DNA from: Halopseudomonas sp002296055
Lineage (GTDB): Bacteria > Pseudomonadota > Gammaproteobacteria > Pseudomonadales > Pseudomonadaceae
NCBI RefSeq assembly: GCF_050876985.1
Contig: NZ_JBPAPP010000002.1
Direction: 5' to 3' (one strand)
Length of the DNA: 64,000 nucleotides
Positions 8,394-16,452 of this stretch are shown one piece after another. A model generated the notes under the pieces. It was not told the origin of the DNA and did not search any database. It was given only the letters and a program-made list of their open reading frames with translations. Made by a program: the position numbers and the translations under genes. The number at the start of each line of letters is the position of its first letter. Positions within the stretch are counted from its first letter, which is position 1.

Positions 8394-10865
8394 ATGATGA
8401 CCCCGCTATGGCTGGTTGGCCTGCTGCTTTGTATTTGCGGTCTGGCCTATATTCGAACAAGTTTGCTCAACGCCACCCTCGGTGTGGCTGCCTACCTGGC
8501 CGTGATGACCCTTCTGGGCCCGGTCCACTGGTTGATCGATCTACTGCTGTGGGCACTGTTCCTCGGCATTGCCATCCCCCTCAATTTGCCCGAATGGCGC
8601 CAACGCAGCATCAGTGCGCCCCTACTGACCTGGTTCCGCAAGGTGCTGCCGCCGCTGTCCGATACCGAGCAGCAAGCGCTTGATGCAGGCACCGTTTGGT
8701 GGGATGGCGAACTGTTCAGCGGCCGCCCGGACTGGGACAAGCTGCACAGCTTCCCAACGCCACACCTGAGCGAAGAGGAGCAGGCCTTCCTTGACGGACC
8801 GGTAGAAGAGCTCTGCCGCATGACCAACGAGTGGGAGCTGACCACCCACCTGCAGGACTTGCCGCCGAGCGTCTGGCAGTTCATCCGCGACAACGGTTTC
8901 TTCGGTCTGATCATTCCCAAGGAGTTTGGCGGTAAGGGCTTCTCTGCCTATGCCCACTCCCAAGTAGCCATGAAACTGGCGAGCCGTAGCGGCGATCTTG
9001 GCACCACCGTGATGGTCCCCAACTCCCTCGGCCCGGCCGAGCTGCTGATGCACTACGGTACCGATGAGCAGAAGCAACACTATCTGCCGCGCCTGGCGCG
9101 TGGCGAAGACGTCCCCTGCTTTGCCCTGACTGCGCCGGATGCCGGCTCTGACGCCGGCGCCATGCCCGACAAGGGCATCGTTTGCAAAGGGCAGTTTAAT
9201 GGCGAAGAAGTGTTGGGTCTGCGCGTTACCTGGGAGAAGCGCTATATCACCCTTGGCCCGGTTGCCACTGTGCTCGGCCTGGCCTTCAAGGCCTATGACC
9301 CGGACCACCTGCTGGGCGACGAAGAGTCGCTGGGCATTACTCTGGCGCTGATTCCGACTGACACCGAGGGCGTCGAGATTGGCCGTCGCCACTTCCCGCT
9401 CAACGCCGCCTTCATGAATGGCCCCAACTCCGGCAAGGATGTATTCATCCCCATGAGCTACCTGATCGGCGGCCAGGAGCGCATCGGTCAGGGCTGGATC
9501 ATGCTGATGAACTGCCTCTCGGTTGGCCGCTCCATCTCCCTGCCTGCCGGCAGCATCGGCGCAGCCAAGATGGCCAGCATGACCACCGGCGCCTACGCCC
9601 GCATCCGCGAGCAGTTCAACCTGCCGATTGGCGAGTTTGAGGGCATTCAGGAAGCGCTCGCACGCATCGGCGGCAATACCTATGTCATGGACGCCGCGCG
9701 CACCATGACCGCAGGTGCCGTTGACCTGGGAGAGAAGCCATCTGTGCTGTCTGCGGTGGTGAAATACCACCTGACCGAGCGCATGCGCCAGTGCGTCAAC
9801 GACGCCATGGACGTGCACGGTGGCAAAGGCATCTGCATGGGGCCCAGCAACTATCTCGGCCGCGCCTACCAGTCGGTACCGATCTCCATCACCGTGGAAG
9901 GCGCTAACATCCTCACCCGTAACATGATGATCTTTGGTCAGGGCGCCATTCGCTGCCATCCGTATGTGCTGCGCGAGATGCAGGCGGCAGCGCTGGATGA
10001 CGAAAACGAATCGCTCAAGCAGTTTGACCGTCTTCTGTTCGAGCATGTCGGCTTCTCACTGAGCAACGCCGCTGGCAGCTTGCTGCTGGGCCTGACCGGT
10101 GGCCGTTTGGCCAACGTGCCGGACTACCCGCAGACACGCCGCTATTACCAACAGCTGTCGCGTCTGGCGGCCGCCTTCGCCACCCTGACCGACTGCACCA
10201 TGTTGATGCTGGGCGGCGAGCTGAAACGCCGCGAGCGCCTATCGGCACGGCTTGGCGATGTGATGAGCAATCTCTATCTGGCCAGCGCCACGCTCAAGCA
10301 CTTTGATGATCAAGGCCGCCCGGAAGAGGACCTGCCCTTCGTTCAGTGGGGCCTGGAAGACCTGCTCTACCGCATCGAAAACAGCCTGCATGAAATCCTG
10401 CTCAACTTCCCGAATCCGAGCATGGGCTGCCTGCTGCGTGTTGCTGTCTTCCCGCTGGGCCGTCGCCTGACGCCGCCGAGTGATGAGCTGGAAACCGAGA
10501 TCGCTCGCATCCTGATGCGCCCGGGCGCAGCTCGGGATCGGCTGATCGCCGGTTGCTACCAGAGCGACGACCCGCAGGACGTCACCGGCCTGCTTAACAC
10601 CACGCTGGAAGCCGTACTGCAAAGCGCACCGATTGAAGCGCGCCTGCAAAAAGCCCTGCGCAGTGGTGAACTCAAGCCAGAGGGTGCAGACCCGCTTGCC
10701 GCTGCGGTTGAGAGCGATCTGATTACCGCCGCCGAGGCCGAGCAGGTGCGCAATGCACGCCAGGCCCGCAGCGCGGTGATCAAGGTGGATGACTTCTCCA
10801 AGGAAGAGATGACGCCCGCCAAACCTCGTCGAACCAAAGCCAAAGCCAAGGCCGACGACGCCTGA
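8394..10865 (+). CDS. fadE: Acyl-CoA dehydrogenase FadE (long, membrane-anchored type)
   Basis: 823 residues, the size of E. coli FadE. It catalyses the first oxidation step of fatty acid beta-oxidation. Two N-terminal hydrophobic segments (residues 1-60) precede the dehydrogenase core (FGLIIPKEFGGKGFSAYAH; CFALTAPDAGSDAG; LPAGSIGAAKMA). The conserved ITVEGANILTRNMMIFGQG segment holds the catalytic-base region and a C-terminal DUF1974 domain follows. The start at 8394 is set by AGGAG 8 bases upstream; the tail is Lys/Ala-rich. A small conserved gene follows, as in P. aeruginosa (PA2815-PA2816). Confidence 0.93.
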   Translation: MMTPLWLVGLLLCICGLAYIRTSLLNATLGVAAYLAVMTLLGPVHWLIDLLLWALFLGIAIPLNLPEWRQRSISAPLLTWFRKVLPPLSDTEQQALDAGTVWWDGELFSGRPDWDKLHSFPTPHLSEEEQAFLDGPVEELCRMTNEWELTTHLQDLPPSVWQFIRDNGFFGLIIPKEFGGKGFSAYAHSQVAMKLASRSGDLGTTVMVPNSLGPAELLMHYGTDEQKQHYLPRLARGEDVPCFALTAPDAGSDAGAMPDKGIVCKGQFNGEEVLGLRVTWEKRYITLGPVATVLGLAFKAYDPDHLLGDEESLGITLALIPTDTEGVEIGRRHFPLNAAFMNGPNSGKDVFIPMSYLIGGQERIGQGWIMLMNCLSVGRSISLPAGSIGAAKMASMTTGAYARIREQFNLPIGEFEGIQEALARIGGNTYVMDAARTMTAGAVDLGEKPSVLSAVVKYHLTERMRQCVNDAMDVHGGKGICMGPSNYLGRAYQSVPISITVEGANILTRNMMIFGQGAIRCHPYVLREMQAAALDDENESLKQFDRLLFEHVGFSLSNAAGSLLLGLTGGRLANVPDYPQTRRYYQQLSRLAAAFATLTDCTMLMLGGELKRRERLSARLGDVMSNLYLASATLKHFDDQGRPEEDLPFVQWGLEDLLYRIENSLHEILLNFPNPSMGCLLRVAVFPLGRRLTPPSDELETEIARILMRPGAARDRLIAGCYQSDDPQDVTGLLNTTLEAVLQSAPIEARLQKALRSGELKPEGADPLAAAVESDLITAAEAEQVRNARQARSAVIKVDDFSKEEMTPAKPRRTKAKAKADDA

Positions 10866-10967
10866 GCAGCCGTCAGGCCAGCCAGAGATGGCTGGCCTGA
10901 CGCGCTCAACCTGATAGACTCGCCGGGTTTCGGCACTTGCTACACGCCCGGCCTATCAGGAGTTTCC

Positions 10968-11369
10968 ATGTCTACCCCGCCCAGCTACCACGAATACCAC
11001 CTCGCCCTGCTACAGAGCCTGTTTGATACCATCAAGGCGCAAACCGCCCTGCTCGATCAGGTCCCCGAGGAAAGCAACGAGCTCTTTATGGAGCGCTTTT
11101 CCGAGCTGCTGACCCAACTGCAACAAGGTGATCACGATAGCCTCTATCAGGGCCAGGACATTCTTTGCCAGATCATCGCCCGCTACCCGCAAATTGCCCA
11201 CCTGATTCCGCGCGACCTACTGTGGTACTTCGGTGGCGACTGCCTGCACTTTATGCCCGACGAAGAAATTGCCCAGTTCCAGCTGCTGGACGAACACCGC
11301 GCCGAAGCCGAAGCGCGCGGTGAGGCATTCGACTGGGTTCAAGCCAGGCAGCTGCTGCAGGCCAACTGA
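10968..11369 (+). CDS. Conserved Pseudomonas hypothetical protein downstream of fadE
   Basis: 133 residues, acidic and mostly helical, with no signal or membrane segment. A conserved-looking core reads LIPRDLLWYFGGDCLHFMPDEEI. From memory it matches the small protein family that follows fadE in P. aeruginosa. AGGAG lies 6 bases upstream of the ATG. Function is unknown; adjacency suggests a link to fatty-acid metabolism, which is inference only. Confidence 0.75.
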   Translation: MSTPPSYHEYHLALLQSLFDTIKAQTALLDQVPEESNELFMERFSELLTQLQQGDHDSLYQGQDILCQIIARYPQIAHLIPRDLLWYFGGDCLHFMPDEEIAQFQLLDEHRAEAEARGEAFDWVQARQLLQAN

Positions 11370-11468
11370 CCGGAGTAAACCGCTCCGTCACATCCGGCAA
11401 AGGACTGCCGCCAACGACTCAAACCCTGCTTGCTATAGTCGGACATCCCCACGAGAAAGGAGCTGTCC

Positions 11469-12455
11469 GTGAAAAAGACCCTTGCCACCGCCACACTGCT
11501 GGCCGCCTGCACCGCCCAGGCCGAATACGGCCCGCGACTCGAAGGCTTCGACTATCCCTACCCACTGCAAACCTTCAGTTTCAGCTCGCAGCAGCAAGCG
11601 CTCGAAATGGGCTACCTGGACGTACCGCCCAGCCAACAAGCCAACGGCAAAACAGCCGTACTGCTGCACGGCAAAAATTTCTGTGGCGCCACTTGGGAAG
11701 CCACCATCAAGGTGCTGAGCGATCAAGGCTACCGCGTTGTCGCACCCGATCAGGTCGGCTTTTGCAGCTCAAGCAAGCCAAGCGGCTACCAGTTCAGCTT
11801 TGGCCAACTGGCGAGCAATACAAACGCTCTGCTTACCTCATTAAACATCGACAAAGCCACCGTCATCGGCCATTCAATGGGCGGCATGTTGGCCGCTCGC
11901 TATGCGCTCAGCCATCCCGAACACGTGGAGCAACTGGTCCTGGTCAACCCTATCGGCCTGGAAGACTGGCAGGCTGAAGGCGTGCCCTACGCCACCATCG
12001 ATCAGCTATACCAGGGCCAGCTCAAGACCACCCGCGAGGGCATCAAGAACTACCAGTTGAAGTTTTACTACAACGGCGAATGGAAACCCGAGTATGACCG
12101 CTGGGTGGACATGAGCTACGGCATGTACGCCGGCCCCGGCAAGGAAATCGTCGCCTGGAACCAGGCGCAGACCGCAGAGATGCTGTTCACCCAGCCGGTA
12201 GTGCACGAGCTCGGCAACATCCAAGCCCCCACATTGCTACTGATCGGCGGCAAGGATCGCACCGCCCCCGGCGCCAACCGCGCCCCCGAGGCCGTTGCCC
12301 AGCGACTTGGCAACTACCCGGAACTAGGCCGCAAGACCGCCGAGACCATCCCCAACGCGACCCTGGTCGAGTTCCCCGAACTGGGTCACTCGCCACAGGT
12401 AGAGGCGCCGGAGCAGTTTCATCAGGCATTGCTTGAGGGGCTGAGAGCAAACTGA
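11469..12455 (+). CDS. Secreted alpha/beta hydrolase
   Basis: 328 residues starting at GTG, with AAGGAG upstream. An N-terminal signal (KKTLATATLLAACTAQA) suggests export to the periplasm or beyond. The alpha/beta hydrolase fold shows the oxyanion motif HGKNFCGATW, the nucleophile elbow GHSMGG and the terminal catalytic His in ELGHSPQVEAPEQFH. The acid is likely the Asp in GGKDRTAPG. The substrate is unknown; the family includes esterases and haloperoxidase-like enzymes. It is convergent with the tRNA operons. Confidence 0.85.
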   Translation: MKKTLATATLLAACTAQAEYGPRLEGFDYPYPLQTFSFSSQQQALEMGYLDVPPSQQANGKTAVLLHGKNFCGATWEATIKVLSDQGYRVVAPDQVGFCSSSKPSGYQFSFGQLASNTNALLTSLNIDKATVIGHSMGGMLAARYALSHPEHVEQLVLVNPIGLEDWQAEGVPYATIDQLYQGQLKTTREGIKNYQLKFYYNGEWKPEYDRWVDMSYGMYAGPGKEIVAWNQAQTAEMLFTQPVVHELGNIQAPTLLLIGGKDRTAPGANRAPEAVAQRLGNYPELGRKTAETIPNATLVEFPELGHSPQVEAPEQFHQALLEGLRAN

Positions 12456-12575
12456 CTCCGAGGTAACCGCGCAAAGCGTTAACCACTGGCGTTGACATGA
12501 AAAACTCCGAAGCCGCCATTGCTTCGGTTTCGGAGCCACGAGAAAGTTGAGCCAATTCGCCCAAAATTCGGGCAC

Positions 12576-12600
12576 AAAAAAACCGCCTCAAGGACGGTTT
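12576..12600 (-). terminator. Terminator after tRNA-like copy 1
   Basis: On the minus strand AAACCG and CGGTTT pair (with a bulged T inside) and a T run follows. It is the distal terminator of the left tRNA operon. Confidence 0.75.
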
Positions 12601-12612
12601 CTTTGTTGCATC

Positions 12613-12702
12613 GGGAGCGGGAAACGAGACTCGAACTCGCGAGGCTCCGCGCCCCGCCCCGACCTCGTCAAGGTCGCGCCCTACCAACTGAGCTATTCCT
12701 TT
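12613..12702 (-). pseudogene. Defective tRNA-like chimera, copy 1 (Gly-like body, GAC anticodon loop)
   Basis: The minus strand keeps a D-arm (AGCTCAGTTGGTAGGGC), an anticodon arm whose loop reads TTGACGA (anticodon GAC), and a T-arm identical to the neighbouring tRNA-Gly. The variable region is expanded to roughly 20 bases and can fold (GGCGCGGAGCC). The acceptor stem fails: 5' AAAGGAA against 3' TTCCCGC gives only 4 of 7 pairs, and the 3' end reads CCC instead of CCA. At 90 nt it is probably non-functional, though transcribed between two terminators. Confidence 0.65.
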
Positions 12703-12722
12703 TGCGCCCGATCTTCGGGCAC

Positions 12723-12747
12723 AAAAAAACCGTCTCATGGACGGTTT
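12723..12747 (-). terminator. Terminator after tRNA-Gly, left operon
   Basis: On the minus strand AAACCGTC/GACGGTTT is a perfect 8-bp stem, followed by a run of T. A second small hairpin (GCCCGA/TCGGGC, 12705-12719) lies just beyond it. Confidence 0.85.
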
Positions 12748-12759
12748 CTTTGTTACGAC

Positions 12760-12835
<76 letters not shown>

Positions 12836-12851
12836 AAATTGACGCCGAAAG

Positions 12852-12927
12852 TGGCGTCCCCTAGGGGACTCGAACCCCTGTTACCGCCGTGAAAGGGCGG
12901 TGTCCTAGGCCACTAGACGAAGGGGAC
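12852..12927 (-). tRNA. tRNA-Glu(TTC), copy 1
   Basis: 76 nt with encoded CCA. The acceptor GTCCCCT/AGGGGAC is fully paired and the anticodon loop reads CTTTCAC (anticodon TTC). It is first in the left operon, 16 bases before tRNA-Gly. Confidence 0.97.
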
Positions 12928-12999
12928 GTATCCGGACTTCTCTATGCCGAGGTGTTAACCTGGCTACCTGCAAACAGTGTTTCGCTGCAAGTGGCGCGC

Positions 13000-13028
13000 A
13001 TTTTATGTATCACTCGCCACCTCGTCAA
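13000..13028 (-). promoter_or_regulatory. Promoter of the left tRNA operon
   Basis: On the minus strand TTGACG (13023-13028) and TAAAAT (13000-13005) are 17 bases apart, followed by a GC-rich discriminator GCGCGCC typical of stringently controlled stable-RNA promoters. The right operon has the same arrangement. Confidence 0.8.
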
Positions 13029-13139
13029 CAACTAATATGCACCTTCTGCAATAAAATCTGCGCACACCCACGGCAGAAAAACGCTGACGTGATGCTCCCC
13101 CTACCAGATCGGCCGCTGTCAGCACAATTCCAGCTCGCA

Positions 13140-13220
13140 AGACTCCTCACGCAGCGACGCCCGCCTAGCTCCGCCCCTCCAGCAAGCACCCTGCCCATCC
13201 GCTGAACCATTTCATTTGCG
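13140..13220 (-). other. Degraded tRNA-like remnant between the two operons
   Basis: The minus strand reads TGGTTCAGCGGATGGGCAGG next to a GCGCCC/GGGC hairpin. This resembles the D-arm and leader of the neighbouring tRNA-like sequences, but no anticodon or T-arm can be recognised. Confidence 0.35.
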
Positions 13221-13236
13221 CCCAAACTTCGGGCAC

Positions 13237-13260
13237 AAAAAACCGCCTCAAGGACGGTTT
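13237..13260 (-). terminator. Terminator after tRNA-like copy 2
   Basis: It has the same bulged AAACCG/CGGTTT stem and T run as the terminator at 12576-12600, 660 bases away. Confidence 0.75.
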
Positions 13261-13272
13261 CTTTGTTACATC

Positions 13273-13376
13273 TGGAGCGGGAAACGAGACTCGAACTCGC
13301 GAGGCTCCGCGCCCCGAGCTACCCGCCCAGCCCCGACCTCGGCAAGGTCGTGCTCTACCAACTGAGCCATTCCTTT
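13273..13376 (-). pseudogene. Defective tRNA-Gly-like chimera, copy 2
   Basis: 104 nt on the minus strand. D-arm, anticodon arm (loop TTGCCGA, anticodon GCC) and T-arm follow tRNA-Gly, and CCA is encoded. However, a 30-plus-base insertion sits in the variable region and the acceptor 5' strand AAAGGAA pairs at only 4 of 7 positions with TTCCCGC. The 18-base 3' attachment-like core is intact. It is unlikely to be charged as a normal tRNA. Confidence 0.65.
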
Positions 13377-13396
13377 TGCGCCCAATCTTCGGGCAC

Positions 13397-13421
13397 AAAA
13401 AAACCGTCTCATGGACGGTTT
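13397..13421 (-). terminator. Terminator after tRNA-Gly, right operon
   Basis: A perfect 8-bp stem AAACCGTC/GACGGTTT and T run on the minus strand, identical to 12723-12747. Confidence 0.85.
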
Positions 13422-13433
13422 CTTTGTTACGAC

Positions 13434-13509
<76 letters not shown>

Positions 13510-13525
13510 AAATTGACGCCGAAAG

Positions 13526-13601
13526 TGGCGTCCCCTAGGGGACTCGAACCCCTGTTACCGCCGTGAAAGGGCGGTGTCCTAGGCCACTAGACGAAGGGGA
13601 C
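13526..13601 (-). tRNA. tRNA-Glu(TTC), copy 2
   Basis: It is identical over 76 nt to the copy at 12852-12927 and is the first gene of the right operon. Confidence 0.97.
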
Positions 13602-13675
13602 GTATCCGGACTTCTCTGTGCCGAGGTCTAAACCTTGGCTTGCTTGCTGCGCATTGTTCGCTGCAAGCGGCGCGA

Positions 13676-13704
13676 ATTTTATGAGGCTGGCGACTACCCG
13701 TCAA
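13676..13704 (-). promoter_or_regulatory. Promoter of the right tRNA operon
   Basis: On the minus strand TTGACG (13699-13704), a 17-base spacer and TAAAAT (13676-13681) are followed by a GC-rich TCGCGCC discriminator. Like the left promoter it has CTTGCAGCGAA shortly downstream. Confidence 0.8.
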
Positions 13705-13904
13705 CCCCAAGCCAATATTTTTTCAGGTTTTTTTGCTCTACAGCCGGACCGGCTGGCACATCGCTGGTTTCCTGACGCCAGAAAATACTTGTCGCGCCCT
13801 CACCTCTCGGCCATGATGCTAAATTGATATCCATCACTATTGAGCCCCTTGGCAAACGGGGCGATAGTACTGAATGCCGACCAATAAAAAGAGAGACCAG
13901 AATC

Positions 13905-14669
13905 GTGTCCCCACTACTGATAGGCGGTCTGCTGGCAGGTGGTCTGATCATCCTGGTGTGTATTGGCTTCATCAGCCACAGTCTAGAGCGTAGCCGGCTG
14001 GAAAAAGCCAGACAAACCGCTGAGCTCAATGCCCGCATCAAAGTCTGCCGCCAAGCCGTGGCTGGGCTGCCAGGTCAGTTCCTGCCCACAGAGCTAAGCA
14101 CATTGATGCTGCAGATAGAGGCCGGGTTGCTGGAACGGCTGCAACGTGTTGCCAAGTCTGCAGAGGTGCAGCAGCGACTGGATAAGACCCGAGCCGAACT
14201 GGCGGAGGGTAAGGTACCCAGCAACCCTCCTGTTGAACTGGACAGCGAAGCGCGCGGCAAAGAGGCGCGACTGCAACTTGAGAATTTGTTCAAGCAGTTG
14301 CAGCAGGCTGAACAGGATGGGCTTATCGACAATGCCAGCCTAAAACAATGGGGTACGCATGTGCGGCGCTCATTGGTCAGCGCAACCCTGGACACCTTCA
14401 ACGCCACCGCTAAACAAGGTATGCGTCAAGGCAAACCACGTATCGCTAAACTGCAGTATGAACGGGCAATCGCCTTTTTGACCAAGCTCAACAACCCCGC
14501 CCTAGCTCAGCATCTGCAGCAATACAAGCAGTTACTCAAACGTGCCGAAGCTGCTGTTTTGGAGCAGAATAAGGCCGACGAGGATCAACCCAGCGAGCTA
14601 AACGACGGGCTGGCGCAAATGGAGTCAGCCGATCAAGCCTGGCAGAAAAAGGCCGTTTACGACGATTGA
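13905..14669 (+). CDS. Membrane-anchored coiled-coil protein of unknown function
   Basis: 254 residues from GTG at 13905 (GAGAGA about 9 bases upstream). One transmembrane helix at residues 2-24 (LLIGGLLAGGLIILVCIGFI) is followed by long Lys/Glu/Gln-rich helical stretches with coiled-coil character, and an acidic C-terminus. A TTG-initiated extension to 13824 is open but unsupported. Position matches the hypothetical gene before the GST in P. aeruginosa. It is not recognised as a named family; topology suggests a cytoplasmic helical domain tethered to the inner membrane. Confidence 0.7.
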   Translation: MSPLLIGGLLAGGLIILVCIGFISHSLERSRLEKARQTAELNARIKVCRQAVAGLPGQFLPTELSTLMLQIEAGLLERLQRVAKSAEVQQRLDKTRAELAEGKVPSNPPVELDSEARGKEARLQLENLFKQLQQAEQDGLIDNASLKQWGTHVRRSLVSATLDTFNATAKQGMRQGKPRIAKLQYERAIAFLTKLNNPALAQHLQQYKQLLKRAEAAVLEQNKADEDQPSELNDGLAQMESADQAWQKKAVYDD

Positions 14670-14771
14670 CCTCAAGGCTGCCGACGCTTCAAGCAGTTAC
14701 CGCAGGAAGCGTCAGCAGTGCCCCTAGCGGCCTGCCCGCTACTCTTCCAGCAACCCGATTCGGACTACCGC

Positions 14772-15431
14772 ATGGCTGTAACACTTTATGGCGCCATCCT
14801 GTCGCCCTATGTACGCAAGGTACGCATTCTGCTCGCCGAGCACCAAATCCCCTACGAGCACCAATTTATTCCGCCGCGCGGCCAGCCCGACTGGTACTAC
14901 GACATCAGCCCGCTCGGCCGCATTCCGGCGCTGACTGACGGCGATCTGAAACTTGCAGACTCAGCGGTTATCGCTCAATACCTGCAGGAAAGTCGTGGCG
15001 GCCCGTCGCTCTATGGCAGCAACCCGGCAGAAGCCGCACGCGTGCGCTGGCTGGAAAAGTACGCAGACTACGAGGTGGCCCCGCACAGCACCTTTGGCGT
15101 GTTTTTTCCACGGATCGTTGCCCGCAGCGTTGGCGAAAGTACCGATGAGGCGCAGGTGCAACGCGCGCTGACTGAGCACCTGCCACCGCTGTTCGATTAC
15201 CTGGAAAAGGAACTGGGCAACCAACCCTGGTTTCTCGGCCAGCAATTCAGCCTGGCCGATATCGCGGTAGGGTGTCAGTTGATCAACCTGGCGCACGCTG
15301 GCGAGCTGATCGACGAGTTTCGCTGGCCGGGCCTGTCGTCACTGCTGAGCCGGCTGACCGCACGCAGCAGCGTATCCTCCATGTTGCCGGCCGAGCATGC
15401 TCTGGTCGCCAAGTTGACTGGGCGCCTCTGA
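14772..15431 (+). CDS. Glutathione S-transferase family protein
   Basis: 219 residues. The N-terminal thioredoxin-like domain starts TLYGAILSPYVRKVRILLAEH, with the Ser of SPYVRKV in the usual catalytic position, and DSAVIAQYLQE gives the glutathione gamma-Glu binding motif. The C-terminal helical domain includes WFLGQQFSLADIAVG. The ATG at 14772 fits the family start; upstream extension to 14718 is not needed. It likely detoxifies electrophiles; the substrate is unknown. It is convergent with the DUF815 gene. Confidence 0.9.
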   Translation: MAVTLYGAILSPYVRKVRILLAEHQIPYEHQFIPPRGQPDWYYDISPLGRIPALTDGDLKLADSAVIAQYLQESRGGPSLYGSNPAEAARVRWLEKYADYEVAPHSTFGVFFPRIVARSVGESTDEAQVQRALTEHLPPLFDYLEKELGNQPWFLGQQFSLADIAVGCQLINLAHAGELIDEFRWPGLSSLLSRLTARSSVSSMLPAEHALVAKLTGRL

Positions 15432-15437
15432 ACCAGT

Positions 15438-16325
15438 TTATTGCTCCAACAGGCGCTGCCCCACCCAAGCACGGGCAAATTGGTAGGCGCAGCGACCGTT
15501 GCGGTTGCCGCGCCCGGTGGCCCAGCGCACCGCTTCCAGCTGCAGGGCATCATCCCACTGCCACTGCAAGCCATGCTCTGTGGCTAGCTGCCCAAGCCAA
15601 TGCTGCACCACCGCCAGGTAATGGTCCTGGCTGAACGGGTAGAACGATACCCAAAGCCCGAAGCGATCGGACAGGGCAATCTTTTCTTCAATGGCCTCGC
15701 CCGGATGGATCTCGCCATCCACCTGTTTGGCCGCCAAATTATCGCTGTTGTGCTCAGGCAGCAGATGCCGGCGGTTGGAAGTGGCATACAGCAGCAGGTT
15801 GTCCGGCGCCGCCTCCACGGTGCCATCAAGTACGGTCTTCAGGGCTTTATAGCCGCTGTCATCCGCCTCAAAGGCCAAGTCATCGCAAAACAGCACAAAG
15901 CGCCAGGGTTGCCCTGCCAGTTGGGGCAGCAACGCCGACAGGTGCACCAGGTCGGCCTTGTCCACCTCGATCAGGCGCATACCTTGCTCGGCATACTCAC
16001 TCAGCAGTGCCCGCACCAGCGACGACTTGCCAGTACCGCGTGAGCCCCACAGCAGCGCATTGTTGGCCGGCAGGCCCCGCACAAACTGACCGGTATTGGC
16101 TGCCAGCAGCCCCTTCTGCCGATCCACGCCTACCAGATCATTCAAGCGCAGGCTAAGGCTGACCTTCAGCGGACGCAGTTGCCCTTGCTGCCCTTCGACA
16201 CTCCAGCGCGCCGCATAGGTGTTCTCCCAGTCAACCTGAGCCGCGGGCTGCGGCAGCGTCGCCTCAAAGCGTTCGATAAAAGCCACAACGCGCTGCATAA
16301 ACTGTTCGGTACTGACACCCGACAT
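15438..16325 (-). CDS. DUF815 AAA-type ATPase
   Basis: 295 residues. The P-loop GSRGTGKSSLVRALL and Walker B-like RFVLFCDDLAFE are visible. A sensor-type LLYATSNRRHLLPE follows, and then DRFGLWVSFYPFSQDHYL, all characteristic of the DUF815 family of AAA ATPases. The start at 16325 follows a strong GAGGAG. Function is not established. It diverges from the hybrid kinase gene, with only 127 bases between starts. Confidence 0.9.
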   Translation of the reverse strand: MSGVSTEQFMQRVVAFIERFEATLPQPAAQVDWENTYAARWSVEGQQGQLRPLKVSLSLRLNDLVGVDRQKGLLAANTGQFVRGLPANNALLWGSRGTGKSSLVRALLSEYAEQGMRLIEVDKADLVHLSALLPQLAGQPWRFVLFCDDLAFEADDSGYKALKTVLDGTVEAAPDNLLLYATSNRRHLLPEHNSDNLAAKQVDGEIHPGEAIEEKIALSDRFGLWVSFYPFSQDHYLAVVQHWLGQLATEHGLQWQWDDALQLEAVRWATGRGNRNGRCAYQFARAWVGQRLLEQ

Positions 16326-16452
16326 GGGTTTCTCCTCTGGCCGCCAAACGTGCAAGAATGCCACGCCGCCAGAGCGGAGCCTAGGGCCTGTTGCCACACA
16401 GAAACCTGCCTCGGCTGCTAAGCTCAAAGTGCCACCACCAACAAGGCCAAAA

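Noticed and set aside
8622..10046. 474-residue open frame on the minus strand inside fadE
   Set aside because: It mirrors the fadE codon pattern in GC-rich DNA, has no recognisable domain and no ribosome-binding site; fadE is certain.
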